A stretch of DNA of 64,000 nt, taken from Polytrichum commune (lineage: Eukaryota > Streptophyta > Polytrichopsida > Polytrichales > Polytrichaceae). The notes under the pieces are model-generated. The model ran no database searches and was not told the origin of the DNA. It saw only the letters and a program-made list of their open reading frames with translations. This document shows, one piece after another, positions 36,933 to 48,669 of this stretch; within the stretch, counting starts at the first letter, position 1; each line of letters starts with the position of its first letter. Where the stretch lies: contig OX485804.1 of the NCBI GenBank assembly GCA_950295325.1, positions 57,598,001-57,662,000 on the forward strand. Direction: 5' to 3'. The translations under genes and the position numbers were made by a program.

Positions 36933-38696
36933 GTAGGTGTGTGCCTTCTATTTTCCTTATACCTTTCATCGCTTCCTCCATTTTATACTTGGAGCTCACA
37001 ATCATACTATTCTTGAAAATTACCACAATTCTAGCGAAGACAAGAGAAGACTCAAGGAATGCATAAGATATGAAGGAAGGGAGAAAGAAGAGGAGAGAAT
37101 TGCAAGCAATAAAACGAGGATAGACAATGGATCATGGGAGGGAAGGTAGATTGATCATGTTTTTGTTAATATATAAGCAATCATTTTCCAATGATGTGGC
37201 ACCTCTCTCAAAAAAATCCTTTCTCGAAATGTTAATGGAATGTTGTTAAGAGAGAAGTAGAGTACTAGTAGAGTATAAAAGTGGGTTCCATTTGGGGTCA
37301 TAAGTAGATGTTGGACATATAGCAGGTGGTCTCCATTAGTAAGAGTCATTGTGGGTGGCCAAGGACTTACTCGATGGTTATTGAACACACTCTCAAGAAA
37401 TTATTGTGATTGCAAAAATACTACATGATCTGATTTTCTGTAAATTCATTTTCTGCAAAATCACACAGAGATTTCTGTATTACAACTGTCGTTTTCTTGA
37501 AACTATGAAGATTCAGTTGCTCGTATGCGCTTCAGTACAGTGGCCAACACTAAGAACACCGAAAAGTGCAGTCGTTTATGGTACAACAATATAGAATGTT
37601 GGAGAGAGTACTGGAGAGAAGTAGCTAGAACGAATAAATCAGACCCACTTGAATACTTAGGTGATGAAGAGTAGCTGATCGTAGAAAGATATCTTCGAAT
37701 GTCGACAATTGAGATTCACACGCAAGTTCACGAGTTCAAGTTCTCTGCCAAACAAAATATCTTGGGTGAATAGTGAGAATAAGTAGTGTTTGCATGATCA
37801 GATTGTCGAACTTTTCGAATCGGAGACAAATATCGACTTGTTTGCACGTGTTTCCACTTTTTGCACTTGCTTCAAGCGTAGAGGCCTAATGTAATACTAA
37901 GTCTTGGATACTTCCAAGATACTCAAAATTCATGGAATGATGATCACGACCTGATTTGCCCAACACCATAACTATAGGCGATGATTTTATCTTGGCACGA
38001 AACACAACATACCGAACTTGCGGGAGCATAGACCAAACACACGCTTGATCTCTCAGCTCGTAGTAGCATTAGGTGATAAGTACATAACACTCAATGTGCA
38101 TCCCAAGTCCCACAGCCAGGAGATCGTAATAATTGGGGCCACCACATAAGCAACTTGTTGGAAATCACAATGATCTATAAAGGGGCCCATTGATCCATAA
38201 AGCTAATTCCTGCAAGAGCTACTACTACTAGTTCTACTCCTACATGTGTAATAGCACCCGCAAAGTGCTAGCAAGCCTTTCTACAAGTTCCGTGTATTTC
38301 CACATCCAGTTTGTCCTCTTCAAACTGGTATTTAAAGATAATTCCCTCAACGATGTTGAGGGACTTATAGTTTGGACATGCATCATCCATCCCGTTGCAC
38401 CCATGCATACTAATTAATGTCCCATGTCATTCTCGCACCAACTATTCAACATACCCTCATCGACGGCTAGTCTTTTGAAACTCTAGAATAACGACTGTCT
38501 CCACGTTCATGCATCGTCATCGTTTCAAAACGTACAATAGACTAGTTTGGACCCGTGCCATCTCAACCCATTACAACCGTCCTTATGAATTGTTGTCTCA
38601 AGTCATCCCCATATTGTCCGCTCAACATGCCGCCGTCGACTGATAACCATTTTGAATCTTTGGAATGGCGAATGCATCTACGCCCATACACCCATT
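36933..38696. other. Region downstream of OBAP
   Basis: No further gene recognised between this element and the OBAP stop codon. A short 70-codon frame (36937-37149) is Lys/Glu/Arg-rich without family match. The 3' UTR of OBAP presumably lies within 38400-38696. Confidence 0.5.
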
Positions 38697-38944
38697 TCAA
38701 GCACGAGGAGGCATCGCCACCTCCTTAAAATCAACAGCCCAACCTTTCCCTGTTGTCCTCCAACGGTCGGCTAAGGGATTCAAAGCCAAAGGACCAGCGA
38801 TGTTGGCACGGTTCTCAACTCGACCAGAGGATGAGAGATCATACTTGGCATCCCTTTGCCTCACCATCTCCTTTGGAATCCGGCCGGGCTCCTCTTGTTG
38901 GGGGGACATCATCAATGCGGGTGCCCCAAGAGGCAGTTTATCAC
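38697..38944 (-). CDS. OBAP: Exon 5 of OBAP
   Basis: 248 bp from acceptor GCGCAG|GTGATA, giving GDKLPLGAPALMMSPQ, through NPLADRWRTTGKGWAVDF to the C-terminus MPPRA and a TGA stop. The open frame extends upstream of the acceptor but that part does not match the family. Confidence 0.92.
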
Positions 38945-41900
38945 CTGCGCTCCATCCATGATAGGTTAGATACCAAAAGAGACCACCTTCGACATCAGAC
39001 AAGAGCACGTGTCCTATAATAACCATGGTCTGTAAGCCCTCTCGGGTTTGCAAATGAGTTTGTGGCTATGATCAAGGGTGAAGCATCTCTCATTCACACC
39101 AACCGTAAGTTGGCACCATCCCTCTCCCTCTCAAGGTTAGATATATGCCACAAAAGTATGCTCCCTAGATAACTTCAGCTCAAGTTTTAGTTTGATAAAT
39201 AAAAGTGTGTCTGCATACTACTGCAGGATGTTTTTCGTTTTTTCAAAACATCCCATACTTACATAATAGGTTAGATATGTATATGACAGAAAATTATGCT
39301 CCCTAGATGACTTATTCTCAGGTTTTAGTTCGAAAAAGAGTGCATATCTGCATACTGCAAAACTTCAAAAAACAATTTGCTTGTCAATCTCTGATTTTGA
39401 TGACTAATGTAAGGACTCCCGATCCAGCAACATATTCCAGTAAAGATGGAATTTATGCAAATGTGGAATGATGGCTTGCTTCAATGTACTGAAAGCTCAT
39501 GTTCAATTCTGATCATTTGAAAACAGAAACACAACAACTAATACCTCTGGTCTTCCAATTCATACGGGCGAGAAACGTAGTGGTAAGGAGAGATTGACAT
39601 ATTGGTTGCAAGTCAGAATCCAATCCAACTATCAGATCCAATTTACAGTCCTGGAAAAATAGCTTGTGAAGGACATAGCCACTTGCAATTTTACCACCTC
39701 AATGAATGAACCTAATGATTTGTGTTCCTGAAGGTTAGCAGGAACCCTTTAAAGAGCCAGTGGAGCTCTTGTGGCCTCTATGGCTATCTACAAGTTCAAA
39801 AGCAGCATTCAGGTTTGTTGACTTGGGCTTCATGGAGGAAGTATGCGTGGATGCATGCATGTAGCCATTGACAGTGTATCTATACCTCTACCCAGTTTGT
39901 TGTGCAAAGATCATCCCAAACAAAACCAAAACCAAAACCAAAACCAAAACCAAAAAAGAAGAAGATGACTCCAATGTCGCCACTTCGAGTTGGTCTAAGT
40001 CTCTACGTAATCTCGAAACATGTATCACAAGAGTTAGGGGGCCTTGAGGACTATTGCCTCCTTTCAAAGTTGAACACCTTTGAATAAGCTCAGACAAGTC
40101 TCTCCAAAAGGCAACTCCCTAGGCCCCCAATTGGTTGGTTAAAAATATCCAGTTCACCTAGATTTACCCACTATGTACTAGATAAGCAATGAGAGGAGTG
40201 TGGATGACGAGCCCTGGGAGTGGCAAGTCATTTACCATTAGTCATACCCAATTAGCTCTTGAACATAATCTGAAAAATCATGGATGATATCGTGCCTCCA
40301 CGGATGTCAAATTGCAACGAGTTCTGATCACCTTTTTATCTTGGATGAGCAATCAGCTATGACTGGGTTAGGCCATAGGTCGGAAGATTAGTTCAGAAAC
40401 AAGAATCATGTGAAGGCTCGCTCACCTCGGTCAAATTGCCAAGTGCACCAAAATTTCCCATAAGTTTTGGCCAGCCCCTTCAGCTCCTGCTTCTGCATGA
40501 CTTCTAACAGGCCTGGATTGATCCACAGTCCCTCTTTGATCTGTTGTCCATCACCAAACCCCACTTCTCCCCTGTGAGCATAACCATATCAACGTACATA
40601 AAAATAGAAAATAACCGAAAAATAAAACTTCAAAAAACTTATCTATGTCATCGCTCCTGCAATTACACCCATCTTCCAACCTTCAGTTGACACGTTAGGC
40701 TGCAAGCTGATTGGCACATAAAACGTATTCATCATCAAGCAGCTGCAAGGTGCAGCTTAGGGTTGAATATGCTGGATGTACATTAGACCACTGATAATTC
40801 TCTGTGCAAAAGTAGTTGAGTTTTTTTCTATGGTCTTAACATTATTAAGCCTTATGAGCTTGTTCCCTTTCTATTTAGACTCCAGGAACAAATTTTCAAG
40901 AATTGGGTCCTTGTTTTGAAGAATGAATTTTGATCCTATCTTAAGACGGGAAACCTTTACACATTCTCATGTTAAGGGTTTAAATTGCAGAGAACTCTGT
41001 TATATGGCTTTTGATACTTGCATAGGTGCCTTTGACACCCAGTCCCATGGAACACTCTTATGAAGATCAATAGTGTAATGTATTTCATATCCAGCACATG
41101 AACGAGAAAGACAGCTTGGGGACACGTTCCCAGAAAGGGATGATGCCAACCGTAGGTCGGCATGAATGGGAGACACTTCACACTTGATCATAGCTGCAAA
41201 CTCATGTGTGGGGGTAACTGGCATTCCACTAGAACACGAGGTGCAATAAAAGATAGGGTCCCATTTAATGTTTCAAAATCAAATTTATAAAAGTACTATT
41301 GTTCCAGTACTTACTTCGTAACAGTGAGAATGCCACAGCTGCTTCTCCTCGTCAGGCAGTGTTTCAAAGAGTTTCTCAGAGATGACATATTCCACTCCTG
41401 CAATTTGTCAGAAACCCAATTAAGTAATCAGTGTGAGTTCTCACATATGACAGACAAACCGAAAGCAATCCGAGATTCAGCTTGTAGGAAACTAAGCTCA
41501 AATAAGCATAACAAGCAATAAAACAAGACCTAAATGACAACCAAGAAATGACTACATTGAGAAGAAAAGTACCGATCAGACGCGCATTGGATTGATCAGA
41601 GTCGTAGACCGCACATTGCAGGAAATCCTCGTTGAGACGCGCGGGGTAGTGGTGTGTCTCAATTTTGCGTCCCATGTCATCTGAAAAGATTGCCCATGTG
41701 CACACATGCTGGCATACCCATCCATTCATCCATACACCATCGTCACCCCAAAAGCTTTTGTCAGAATTCACAGGAGTATCATAGATGATAAATAACCTGT
41801 GTACATGTTGCCAACTAGTGAAAATTTTGGAAACATGCGAAATTGCCTATACCATGCTCTCTTGGGCTAAACCCGCCAGGGCATTGCCACTACAAAACTC

Positions 41901-42977
41901 ATATCACGAGCTGGAAATGGCTTCTATTTTTTTCTCACAAAACATTATTCCACGTTGAGAATTGATGAGAAGTCCACATCATGGCGATATCCACAACTCT
42001 GGAGGTCATCCATGGGAGGATTGTGAAACACAGTTTTACAGTGATTTCTAGTGATCAGGAGACTCTTCTCTTGATACTTAAGCACTCTGGACATGTCCAT
42101 GTCCTTGCATCAAAAATTCAGAGGCTAAATAATCACCAGGCATCACGTGCTGCCAATTGTTTCTCCAAAAATGTTAATTCCACATTCAGAATTGACAAAA
42201 TTACCACATCCTGATCCCGACACCCCACATACCCGTGGAGATCATCAATGAGAGGATTCTGTTACACATTTTACAGTGCTTTGTGCTGTTACACGTTGTA
42301 TGAGGCTCCCCTCTTAATTCCTTGACACTCTGGATATGTCCATGTTGTACTTACATCAAGAATTCAGAAGCTTAATACACACCAGACATCACCTGCTGCC
42401 AGTTTTTCCCACATTCAGAATTGACAAGATTATCACATCCTGGCAATCCCACATATCTGTGGAGACTATCCATGGCGTGCTTCTGGAACGCATTTTCCAG
42501 TGATTCGTATGAGGCACTCTGGAGGGACATGTCCATGTAGTATGTACATCAAGAACTCAGAGGCCAAATAAACACCAGACATCATCACCTGCTGCCAAAT
42601 TGTTCCTCACAAAATGTACCCAACATTCAGAATATAAAAAACTACCACACCCTGACCCCGGCACCCTCATATCTGTGCAGCTCATTCATGGGATAACTCT
42701 GGAACACATTTTGCAGTAACTTGTATGAGGCACTCTGGACATGTCTATGTAGTACTTACATCAAGAATTCAGAGGCTAAGCTAAATAATCCCCCCAAAAA
42801 ACCAGCAGACACCATGATCATCATCACCTGCTGAAAACTCTTGATGGGTTTGAGGGATTGCAGCAGCCCAGCCCCTGCATCCAGAACCTTCGATGTCATA
42901 GTCTTAGCCCCACCGGGTACATCTTCAGGCGTCGATGCCCTGCAACCATGTGAGGAATGGCTCTCACTTGCCGCCAT
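38697..42977 (-). CDS. OBAP: Oil body-associated protein (OBAP, DUF1264), 5 exons
   Basis: Five exons (42977-42828, 41708-41573, 41397-41315, 40540-40426, 38944-38697) sum to 732 bp, 243 residues plus stop, close to the usual OBAP size. Introns are GT-AG with phases 0, 1, 0, 1, and each junction rebuilds family sequence. Signature blocks in order are LQSLKPIKSFQQHVC, IETHHYPARLNEDFLQCAVYDSD, ARLIGVEYVISEKLFETL, LWHSHCYEIKEGLWINPG, AKTYGKFWCTWQFDRGDKLP and LGAPALMMSPQ. OBAPs are plant proteins needed for normal seed oil-body size and stability. They have no long hydrophobic hairpin like oleosins, and none is seen here. The start at 42977 has A at -3 and G at +4; the frame is open further upstream but only from a GTG. 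Intron 1 holds a four-unit tandem repeat and intron 4 an AACCAA tract. OBAP1 versus OBAP2 subclass cannot be decided. Confidence 0.93.
39918..39955. repeat. (AACCAA)n microsatellite in OBAP intron 4
   Basis: About six AAACCA units followed by an A/G tract, within the 1481-bp intron 4 (38945-40425). Confidence 0.9.
40426..40540 (-). CDS. OBAP: Exon 4 of OBAP
   Basis: 115 bp. The acceptor ACAACAG|ATCAAAG was chosen because it gives phase 0 and the family-like IKEGLWINPGLL. The other plausible acceptor, CTCACAG about 24 bp upstream, is out of phase. The exon ends in KTYGKFWCTWQFDR and donor G|GTGAGC. Confidence 0.9.
41315..41397 (-). CDS. OBAP: Exon 3 of OBAP
   Basis: 83 bp from acceptor TTGCAG|GAGTGG to donor GAA|GTAAGT. 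It encodes VEYVISEKLFETLPDEEKQ and LWHSHCYE, the usual histidine-containing OBAP block, ending in phase 0. Confidence 0.9.
41573..41708 (-). CDS. OBAP: Exon 2 of OBAP
   Basis: 136 bp from acceptor GCCAG|CAT to donor G|GTACTT. It encodes HVCTWAIF... through the invariant DFLQCAVYDSD block to ARLI, with the following Gly codon split (phase 1). Confidence 0.92.
41900..42827. repeat. Tandem array in OBAP intron 1, 190-250-bp units, about 4 copies
   Basis: CACCAGACATCACCTGCTGCC-like landmarks recur near 42134, 42380, 42573 and 42800 (spacings 246, 193, 227). Each unit also holds CACTCTGGACATGTCCATGT and ATTCAGAATTGACAA. A partial unit starts near 41900. The last unit runs into the real exon 1 donor. 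On the coding strand two units repeat GCAGCAGGTGATG exactly. Confidence 0.85.
42828..42977 (-). CDS. OBAP: Exon 1 of OBAP
   Basis: 150 bp, 50 codons, phase 0 at the donor CAGCAG|GTGATG. It encodes MAASESHSSHG... to ...LQSLKPIKSFQQ. The last exon bases and the donor match units of the intron 1 tandem array. Confidence 0.9.
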
Positions 42978-43245
42978 TTCAATTTTCTTCCACCACCCAA
43001 CAAATTTTTTTGATCGATTGTTGCACCTGGGCGTCACTTCACACGGCGATGATTCTACACCAACACAATGAATCTTCTCTTGATAAGAATGAATGGAGAT
43101 TCTGAGCAGCTCAGCTTCAAGTGAGCAAACAACAACACTTCATTATTATCCTGCACTTTCTTCTTCAACCAGCCCCTTTGAAGAATGAAGCATGAACAGC
43201 TGAAATGATGTTTGGAGTGCTCTTTCACTTCTCACATCTGGCGCA

Positions 43246-43465
43246 CATGCAACTTCACTTCTGGTGGTCGCTTCAGTGCGAATCTCCGACCTCTTGGCGA
43301 TCTGATGTTGCTGCCACTTGGCACATCTGCCATGTCATTGCTGACGTGTCACATGAAAGATGGTCTATGTGGATTCTGTTTAACTTTAATTACATCCGGT
43401 AATGGCACCACCGATGCCCAATAACCTGACGTGATTGGATTTTGCAAGTTTTTCTTTGGCACGTG
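43246..43465 (-). promoter_or_regulatory. Putative seed/ABA-type upstream region of OBAP
   Basis: About 270 to 490 bp upstream of the OBAP ATG are an RY-type CATGCA (43246-43251), an ABRE core ACGTGTC (43344-43350), another ACGTG (43429-43433) and a G-box CACGTG (43460-43465). RY plus ABRE clusters are known sites for B3 (ABI3/FUS3-type) and bZIP factors in seed-maturation genes. The motifs are read directly; function is inferred. No convincing TATA box was found between them and the ATG. Confidence 0.5.
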
Positions 43466-43551
43466 ATGGTGGAGTTTCAAGAGGGTTATTACGGGATATA
43501 TAGAAACTCATTATGAATGTGTAAAAATGAGAAAATTTCATTTACAAAGGT

Positions 43552-43757
43552 CTAAACCAGTGTTGGATTGATATTGTCTTTTTTTGGTATCATTCAGGTA
43601 TTTATAATGAGGATTTTATAGTCTTTTAATACCTGTAGGGTATGAGTATGTGATAATATTGATGGGGTCTATATATCATGCAAGAACTTTTCATATCTAG
43701 GTAAAATTATTCTAGTATCAATATGCTTTAACATGGCACTGACTAGTATTGGTTTAG
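43552..43757. mobile_element. Family E MITE, copy 3 (internally deleted)
   Basis: 206 bp with ends CTAAACCAGTGTTGGATTGA and TAGTATTGGTTTAG. The first half aligns with E copies 1 and 2 (TATAATGAGGATTT, GGTATGAGTAT). Much of the 3' half is missing. Confidence 0.7.
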
Positions 43758-44139
43758 TATGTCCTTTGATCGATACCAATAGGTTAATGATATGGGATCT
43801 TTAGAATTTCTTCCATAAGCAATGGTCTGATAAAACATTTTTTTTTTAAATGACATGACATCAATAATCGGATATTCCTAATTTTTGAAGGGTATGTATA
43901 GCACAATATGGAAAGTCCATACATTGTGCCAATACCAATATTGTTATGGTATGTCTTTTGGCTCCACAATATTCGTACTAATTGGATAAAATAAGATAAT
44001 TATATTGGACATGAAGTGCCAACAAGACAACATTCATAATTAAAAATATATATATGACAACAAATTGTTGGCTTATATTAACATGAATACACTTGGAAAA
44101 TCCCACATCCATGTCGTGCATTACATTATGCTAATCTAC
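43758..44139. other. Intergenic stretch beside the hAT pseudogene
   Basis: Contains a family E-like fragment with GTATGTATAGCACAATATGG and ends near the acidic C-terminal remnant of the hAT pseudogene. Nothing else is seen. Confidence 0.45.
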
Positions 44140-46500
44140 ATCATCTTGAAAACAACTTGCCTCCTCTAGCTCAATTTCATGTGCATCCAAGAGGTCAGCC
44201 TCGTCAACAAAATATTCTTTCACAACATCCCCTTTGAATGTAGAACCATCACATGCATCACATGGTCAATTCTTTTGTATCATGACTAGTGCATTCAAGT
44301 TCACTAAGCCAAATTTGCATCACCATAAATTACAAAGGATTGCATGAATGGAAAAAATACGCTTTGTTTCTATTTAAGAGCCTAGAATTGCAAGAAGTTG
44401 CCTAGCTAGGAAACCCACATTCGGAAACCTATGTGCATTTTCTTTCCACCATTTTAAAGGTGCTACCTCCTTCTTTCTAGGAAACGCCAACCTTTCATAC
44501 AAAGACAGCTTTGACACAAGCAAGCCCAATATACCAACCTCTTCAGTCGTGGCATGAGCATCAAACAAAAAGTCCACTACTTCATTGAACCCAATTTTTG
44601 CATCATCGGAAACTTCCATGGATCGCATATTCAAATGTCGGTTTACCTTCACGAAAGGAGGCAAAATAACATGGTCATCATATTCTTCCACAAATTCCCA
44701 TGCTTGCACCACACCTACAAGCTCAGTTACACATTTAAGTCATTTGAATCAAAGGTCCAACATAAAGGCAAGCACGTTAAGGGTTTTTGCCACTTTGAAG
44801 GCACAAAGATATGATATGAATGGATAGAGTACACGTGTCACCTCACCTGCCATGCAACCATAAAGAACCTCTAGCTCCACATCAAAATGGTCAACCTCCA
44901 TCCACGTACCTTGCCTACAATTGACCTCATGTAAATTGTAAGTGCAATGAAAAGTGCATTGCTGAGCATCCAATACCCCCTAGTTTGGTTGAGGATAAGT
45001 TCCTTGACAACATGCTTCAACATCTCTGGCACGGCACGCGCAACCACCAATGTAACTCCAAAGGGCACCTAAGCTTGCAAAGCAACAAATTCATTGTTGT
45101 CGCTTACTCTAAAGTTTCATGCACATGCACTCAACCCACATGAAGGTCAAGCCTAATAAGAAAGGCACCGTTCTTCACAACATAAAGCATCGTTGATGGG
45201 ATTATGGGGCTTGAAAATCCACCAATTTATGAGTCATCCAACATTGTTGATCATGTGGATGCTATGTGATCATGATTCATAATGAGCTCACAAATTCATA
45301 AAAATTAGAAAGACTTATAATTAGAATATAATCACCTTCGACACGACCCCTGTTTTCACTAGTGTTTTCCATTTCTTTGAAGGGAGAATGGAAACAATAC
45401 ACGCCCTAAACTAGGATTTAAGTATATTTGGATTTAAGCATGCATTTTGGACAACTGCAACTGCCAATATGACAAACACTAGATCACAAAGCTACACAAA
45501 TCTAGTGGTCCGGAAACATGTAATACAAACATTTGAAGTTGTGTTTGTTATGTTGTTGTTTTAGTAGTTGTCATTTGATGTTTTTTGCCCCCACAAGTGC
45601 ACATCCCTTTTAATTTTGGGATAAGTGGTTTGTCCAAATACACTTAAATGTCAACTCATATCCATTCTTGTCTCCCCTTCCAGCTATTCTTTGTCCAAAT
45701 TATACTTTTTTGCAATGTTACTTGAGCTTTCAATATGTTCACCTCTGACATGCCTCTGCAAACCTTCTCATCCATTATGGCATATTGGCATGCCTTGCTC
45801 ATGGCGTACCCAAAGCCAATGCCAACATATGGCACTATCCCAAGTGGTCTACAAGTCACCGCAAAGCTCAAAGTCACTGCCAATGTTGCCAAGTTGACAC
45901 CCTAATCCTTCACGTAAGCAACCACGTTGTTGGTCAACTACATTATTTGGAGCAGTTGCTTAACAATCTCCACAAATGTAGCTCATGATGTGTCCAACGC
46001 TTTGAACAATCCCATCGTCACATGTTGCACATGCCACTCATCGTCCACAAAGATCATCACCATTGTGAAAGTGTCGAACCATGTGCGGTTTGTCCACAAG
46101 TGAGAAGTAATAGAAATAGTTGCACACACACCAAGGGTAGGTAACATAACGCATTGCATAGTTCTAGCTAACATCCCATGGTATCAGCTCTTGGCTCATT
46201 TGTTTGCCAGAAGGAAAACAAACTTTGGGATCATTCTGCTTGAAAAATCTCCTTAACCAATTGCTTTCCACAATTGAGAGCACCATATAACCCTTTGCAA
46301 CAAACAAAACAAGCTCTTCCAAGAACTTCAACTCTAGTGTATTTGTTTTTCAATACGAAGTCTCATAGCCAAAGAACTATGTGATGGAGCTTGGTGCAAC
46401 ATTCTTCCATTTCTTGAACCTTTGCCTTTTGTTGTCCTCCCCCATCTCTTGCAAGGCAGCCTTGTAGCACTCCAAATCCACTTCGTACCCATTATGCGAG
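44140..46500 (-). pseudogene. Decayed hAT-type (DUF659) transposase
   Basis: Read on the minus strand, the remnants follow the order of plant hAT transposases. An ECYKAALQEMGED / NKRQRFKKWK segment lies near 46490-46400. A variable part with PKVCFPSGKQ is near 46220, and SHLWTNRTWFDTF ... HVTMGLFKALDTS at 46150-45985. Next come VAYVKD and AMSKACQYA ... VCRG at 45930-45735 and GRQEW near 45665. Then FKVAKTLNVLAFMLD at 44800-44750, EEYDDHVILPPF near 44680, and the C-terminal dimerisation segment WWKENAHRFPN ... LARQLLAILGS at 44450-44374. Frames shift and many stops interrupt it, for example at the usual MLDPRFK motif and straight after LAILGS. NLNALVM and an acidic tail (to about 44140) follow. 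No TIRs were identified. Confidence 0.8.
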
Positions 46501-47757
46501 TGTTTGGCATAATAATGCTACTGTGGCTTGGATTGTACTAAAGTATTCTTGTGACGAGGCAAACAACTTGAAACTAGCCGAGAAGCCACAAATTTCCCAA
46601 GCCACCCAAGGAACCACAAATCCAACCTTGCACTCCACATTGGGCTTTATTGCAGCAAAAATACAAATATAAATATATGATGGACAGTAGTTGCAACCAA
46701 AGTCCACCAAAGTCCAACATCCATCCACAAGCCACAACTGATAGCATTTCGAGTTATACAAGCCACATGTTGAGCCACAAATGACATCAAGCTCTATTGC
46801 GTCCAACAACATCAAAACAAAAACAAAAAAATACCTCAACTACAACTAGAATCCACTAGCAAGAAAAATCCTTATGCAATTCGAAATGAAGGAGTACATG
46901 CAACTGGGGGAGGACCAACAAGAGGTCTAGATCTAAACTTAAGGAGAAAATGTGCAAGAGAGTTACTATTTTGTGTCTAGTGTTTCTTGGTGAGCGAGAG
47001 AATGTTGAAGCAAATGAAGGCATTGGGTGACATATCATGCATTGCATCACTTGGATTTCTTGAATGAGCCAGAAAAATGCCCAAACAAGGGCGTCTCTAT
47101 GATAACAAACCCAAAACCTTGAGTTCTCTTGCAATTCCCTCACCTTGCCTCTCCAAACTACAACACCCTTAATTGCTCAGACATCCTTTTCCAATGGGTT
47201 TGCCTCCAACCCCTCCAATGCATCCACATGAGTGCTCTCAATAGTAAGCCCTCAAAAACTTACCTCATTCCCACCCATTTTCCACCACTCTCCCATGCAT
47301 GAGATTCCATATTTGTTGGCCTAATGCCAAATCATCCTAACCTAGCATCAAAATCATTTTCCTAAGGCAAAATTAGCAAGCCAACCTCATATTTGAAACT
47401 CCGAAGTGCAACACCACCACATACAACATCCCCAACCACCTCTTCATTGTTGCAATTTGTGAAACTCACCAAAATCCTCCTACCCATAATCAAAACCCAG
47501 CTCCAATCCTTGCCGCGGCGCCACAATATTGGCCTTAGGAAGAGGGTCGACGTTGGAGACCAACCCGGTCATGTTTTGATACGATTCAATGCCTCTGCCT
47601 CCATGTATCCACCACAATAGGGTTTCAGTTGGGCATGGGCCATGGACATGCTCTCGGCTTGGGTCTCCACTACCTTGTCTCATACCCGTCTACACACCCG
47701 CCTCTCACCTATTTACCAAACACACATTGGCACTGATCCAAATAATAATTCGGTTTC
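46501..47757. other. Intergenic stretch upstream of the hAT pseudogene
   Basis: Long minus-strand frames (46492-46839, 46856-47143) adjoin the pseudogene and may be its eroded N-terminal or upstream part. No BED zinc-finger pattern was recognised, so they are not called. Confidence 0.45.
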
Positions 47758-48050
47758 ACAAAGATTGTCTCATCTAGACATACCCACCTAGTATCAATAT
47801 CGAATTGATATTATAGTTTGGATACTCATGGGTAGGTTCTTTGTTTCCAATATTGATGTTGATTACCAATACCATGCATTCACGTGTATATTGGTCCAAT
47901 ACACGAATGTTGGACCGGTATATAGGTGAATTCAGGAAACCAATAATTAATATTAACAATGTATCGAAGAACCTACCCATGGGTACCAAAATTATAATAT
48001 AGTTGAATTTTGGTATTTGGTGGATATTTCTAGCTGAGATAATCTTTGTA
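47758..48050. repeat. Long foldback made of two inverted family E halves
   Basis: Two arms of about 137 bp (47758-47894 and 47913-48050) are reverse complements with substitutions and small indels, separated by about 18 bp. Shared blocks are CAAAGATT(G/A)TCTCA, CATGGGTAGGTTCTT and TATA(T/C)(T/C)GGTCC. Both arms correspond to the right half of family E. A transcript would form a long imperfect hairpin. Confidence 0.8.
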
Positions 48051-48432
48051 TACCCAAGTTAACATTTGGATCAATATCAATCTAAACCATATTGATATTA
48101 GGGTGATTTTGGACCCAAGTATGTAAGGCTTTTGGATGGCTACAGACCCGAATGATATCGAAATCAAAGGTCCTTCACCACTCATACCATAGTTGTATCA
48201 AATGTAAAATCCTCATTACAAACACTTGAATGGTATCTAAAAAAGACGATAGTAATCCCCACACCGGTATATACAATAAGGCAGATTGAGCTAACACCTT
48301 CATTTCAAGATTTGAGCATAGAATCTATTCAATGCTTTTAGTTAACAATTGAGAAGGGATTTTAATGCACCAAACTATGACTTATTGGACTTCGGTATGC
48401 AAAAGCTATAAGGTATCAAAGTTTTATTGGTA

Positions 48433-48669
48433 GATATAGTTTGTGGGGTGTCCAATGCTTGTGGTCTAAGTTCATTAAGGTGATATTATGGGGTTTTGCT
48501 TGGATGCCTTTGTACTCCAATGTCTAGATTCGGTTGTGGTTAGGTGATTCATAGAGTGTGCGTATCTTGAGCCATTCCATTGTGACGATAGGGCATGCTC
48601 TTGGGATTCAAAAGAGATGTTTCGATGGTGTGGTCAGTTCTATCTTGTATGGGGGATTGGTGTAACGTC
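48433..48669 (+). repeat. Dispersed repeat family K, copy 2
   Basis: Direct copy of 16290-16517, preceded at 48355-48425 by an inverted fragment of family L. Confidence 0.7.

Noticed and set aside
40540-40566. Alternative upstream acceptor for OBAP exon 4 (CTCACAG)
   Set aside because: It leaves the wrong phase with exon 3 and would add residues absent from the family.
41000-41224. Possible extra OBAP exon (74-codon minus-strand frame)
   Set aside because: It does not match the family. Exon 3 joins exon 4 in phase without it, giving the conserved LWHSHCYEIKEGLW block.
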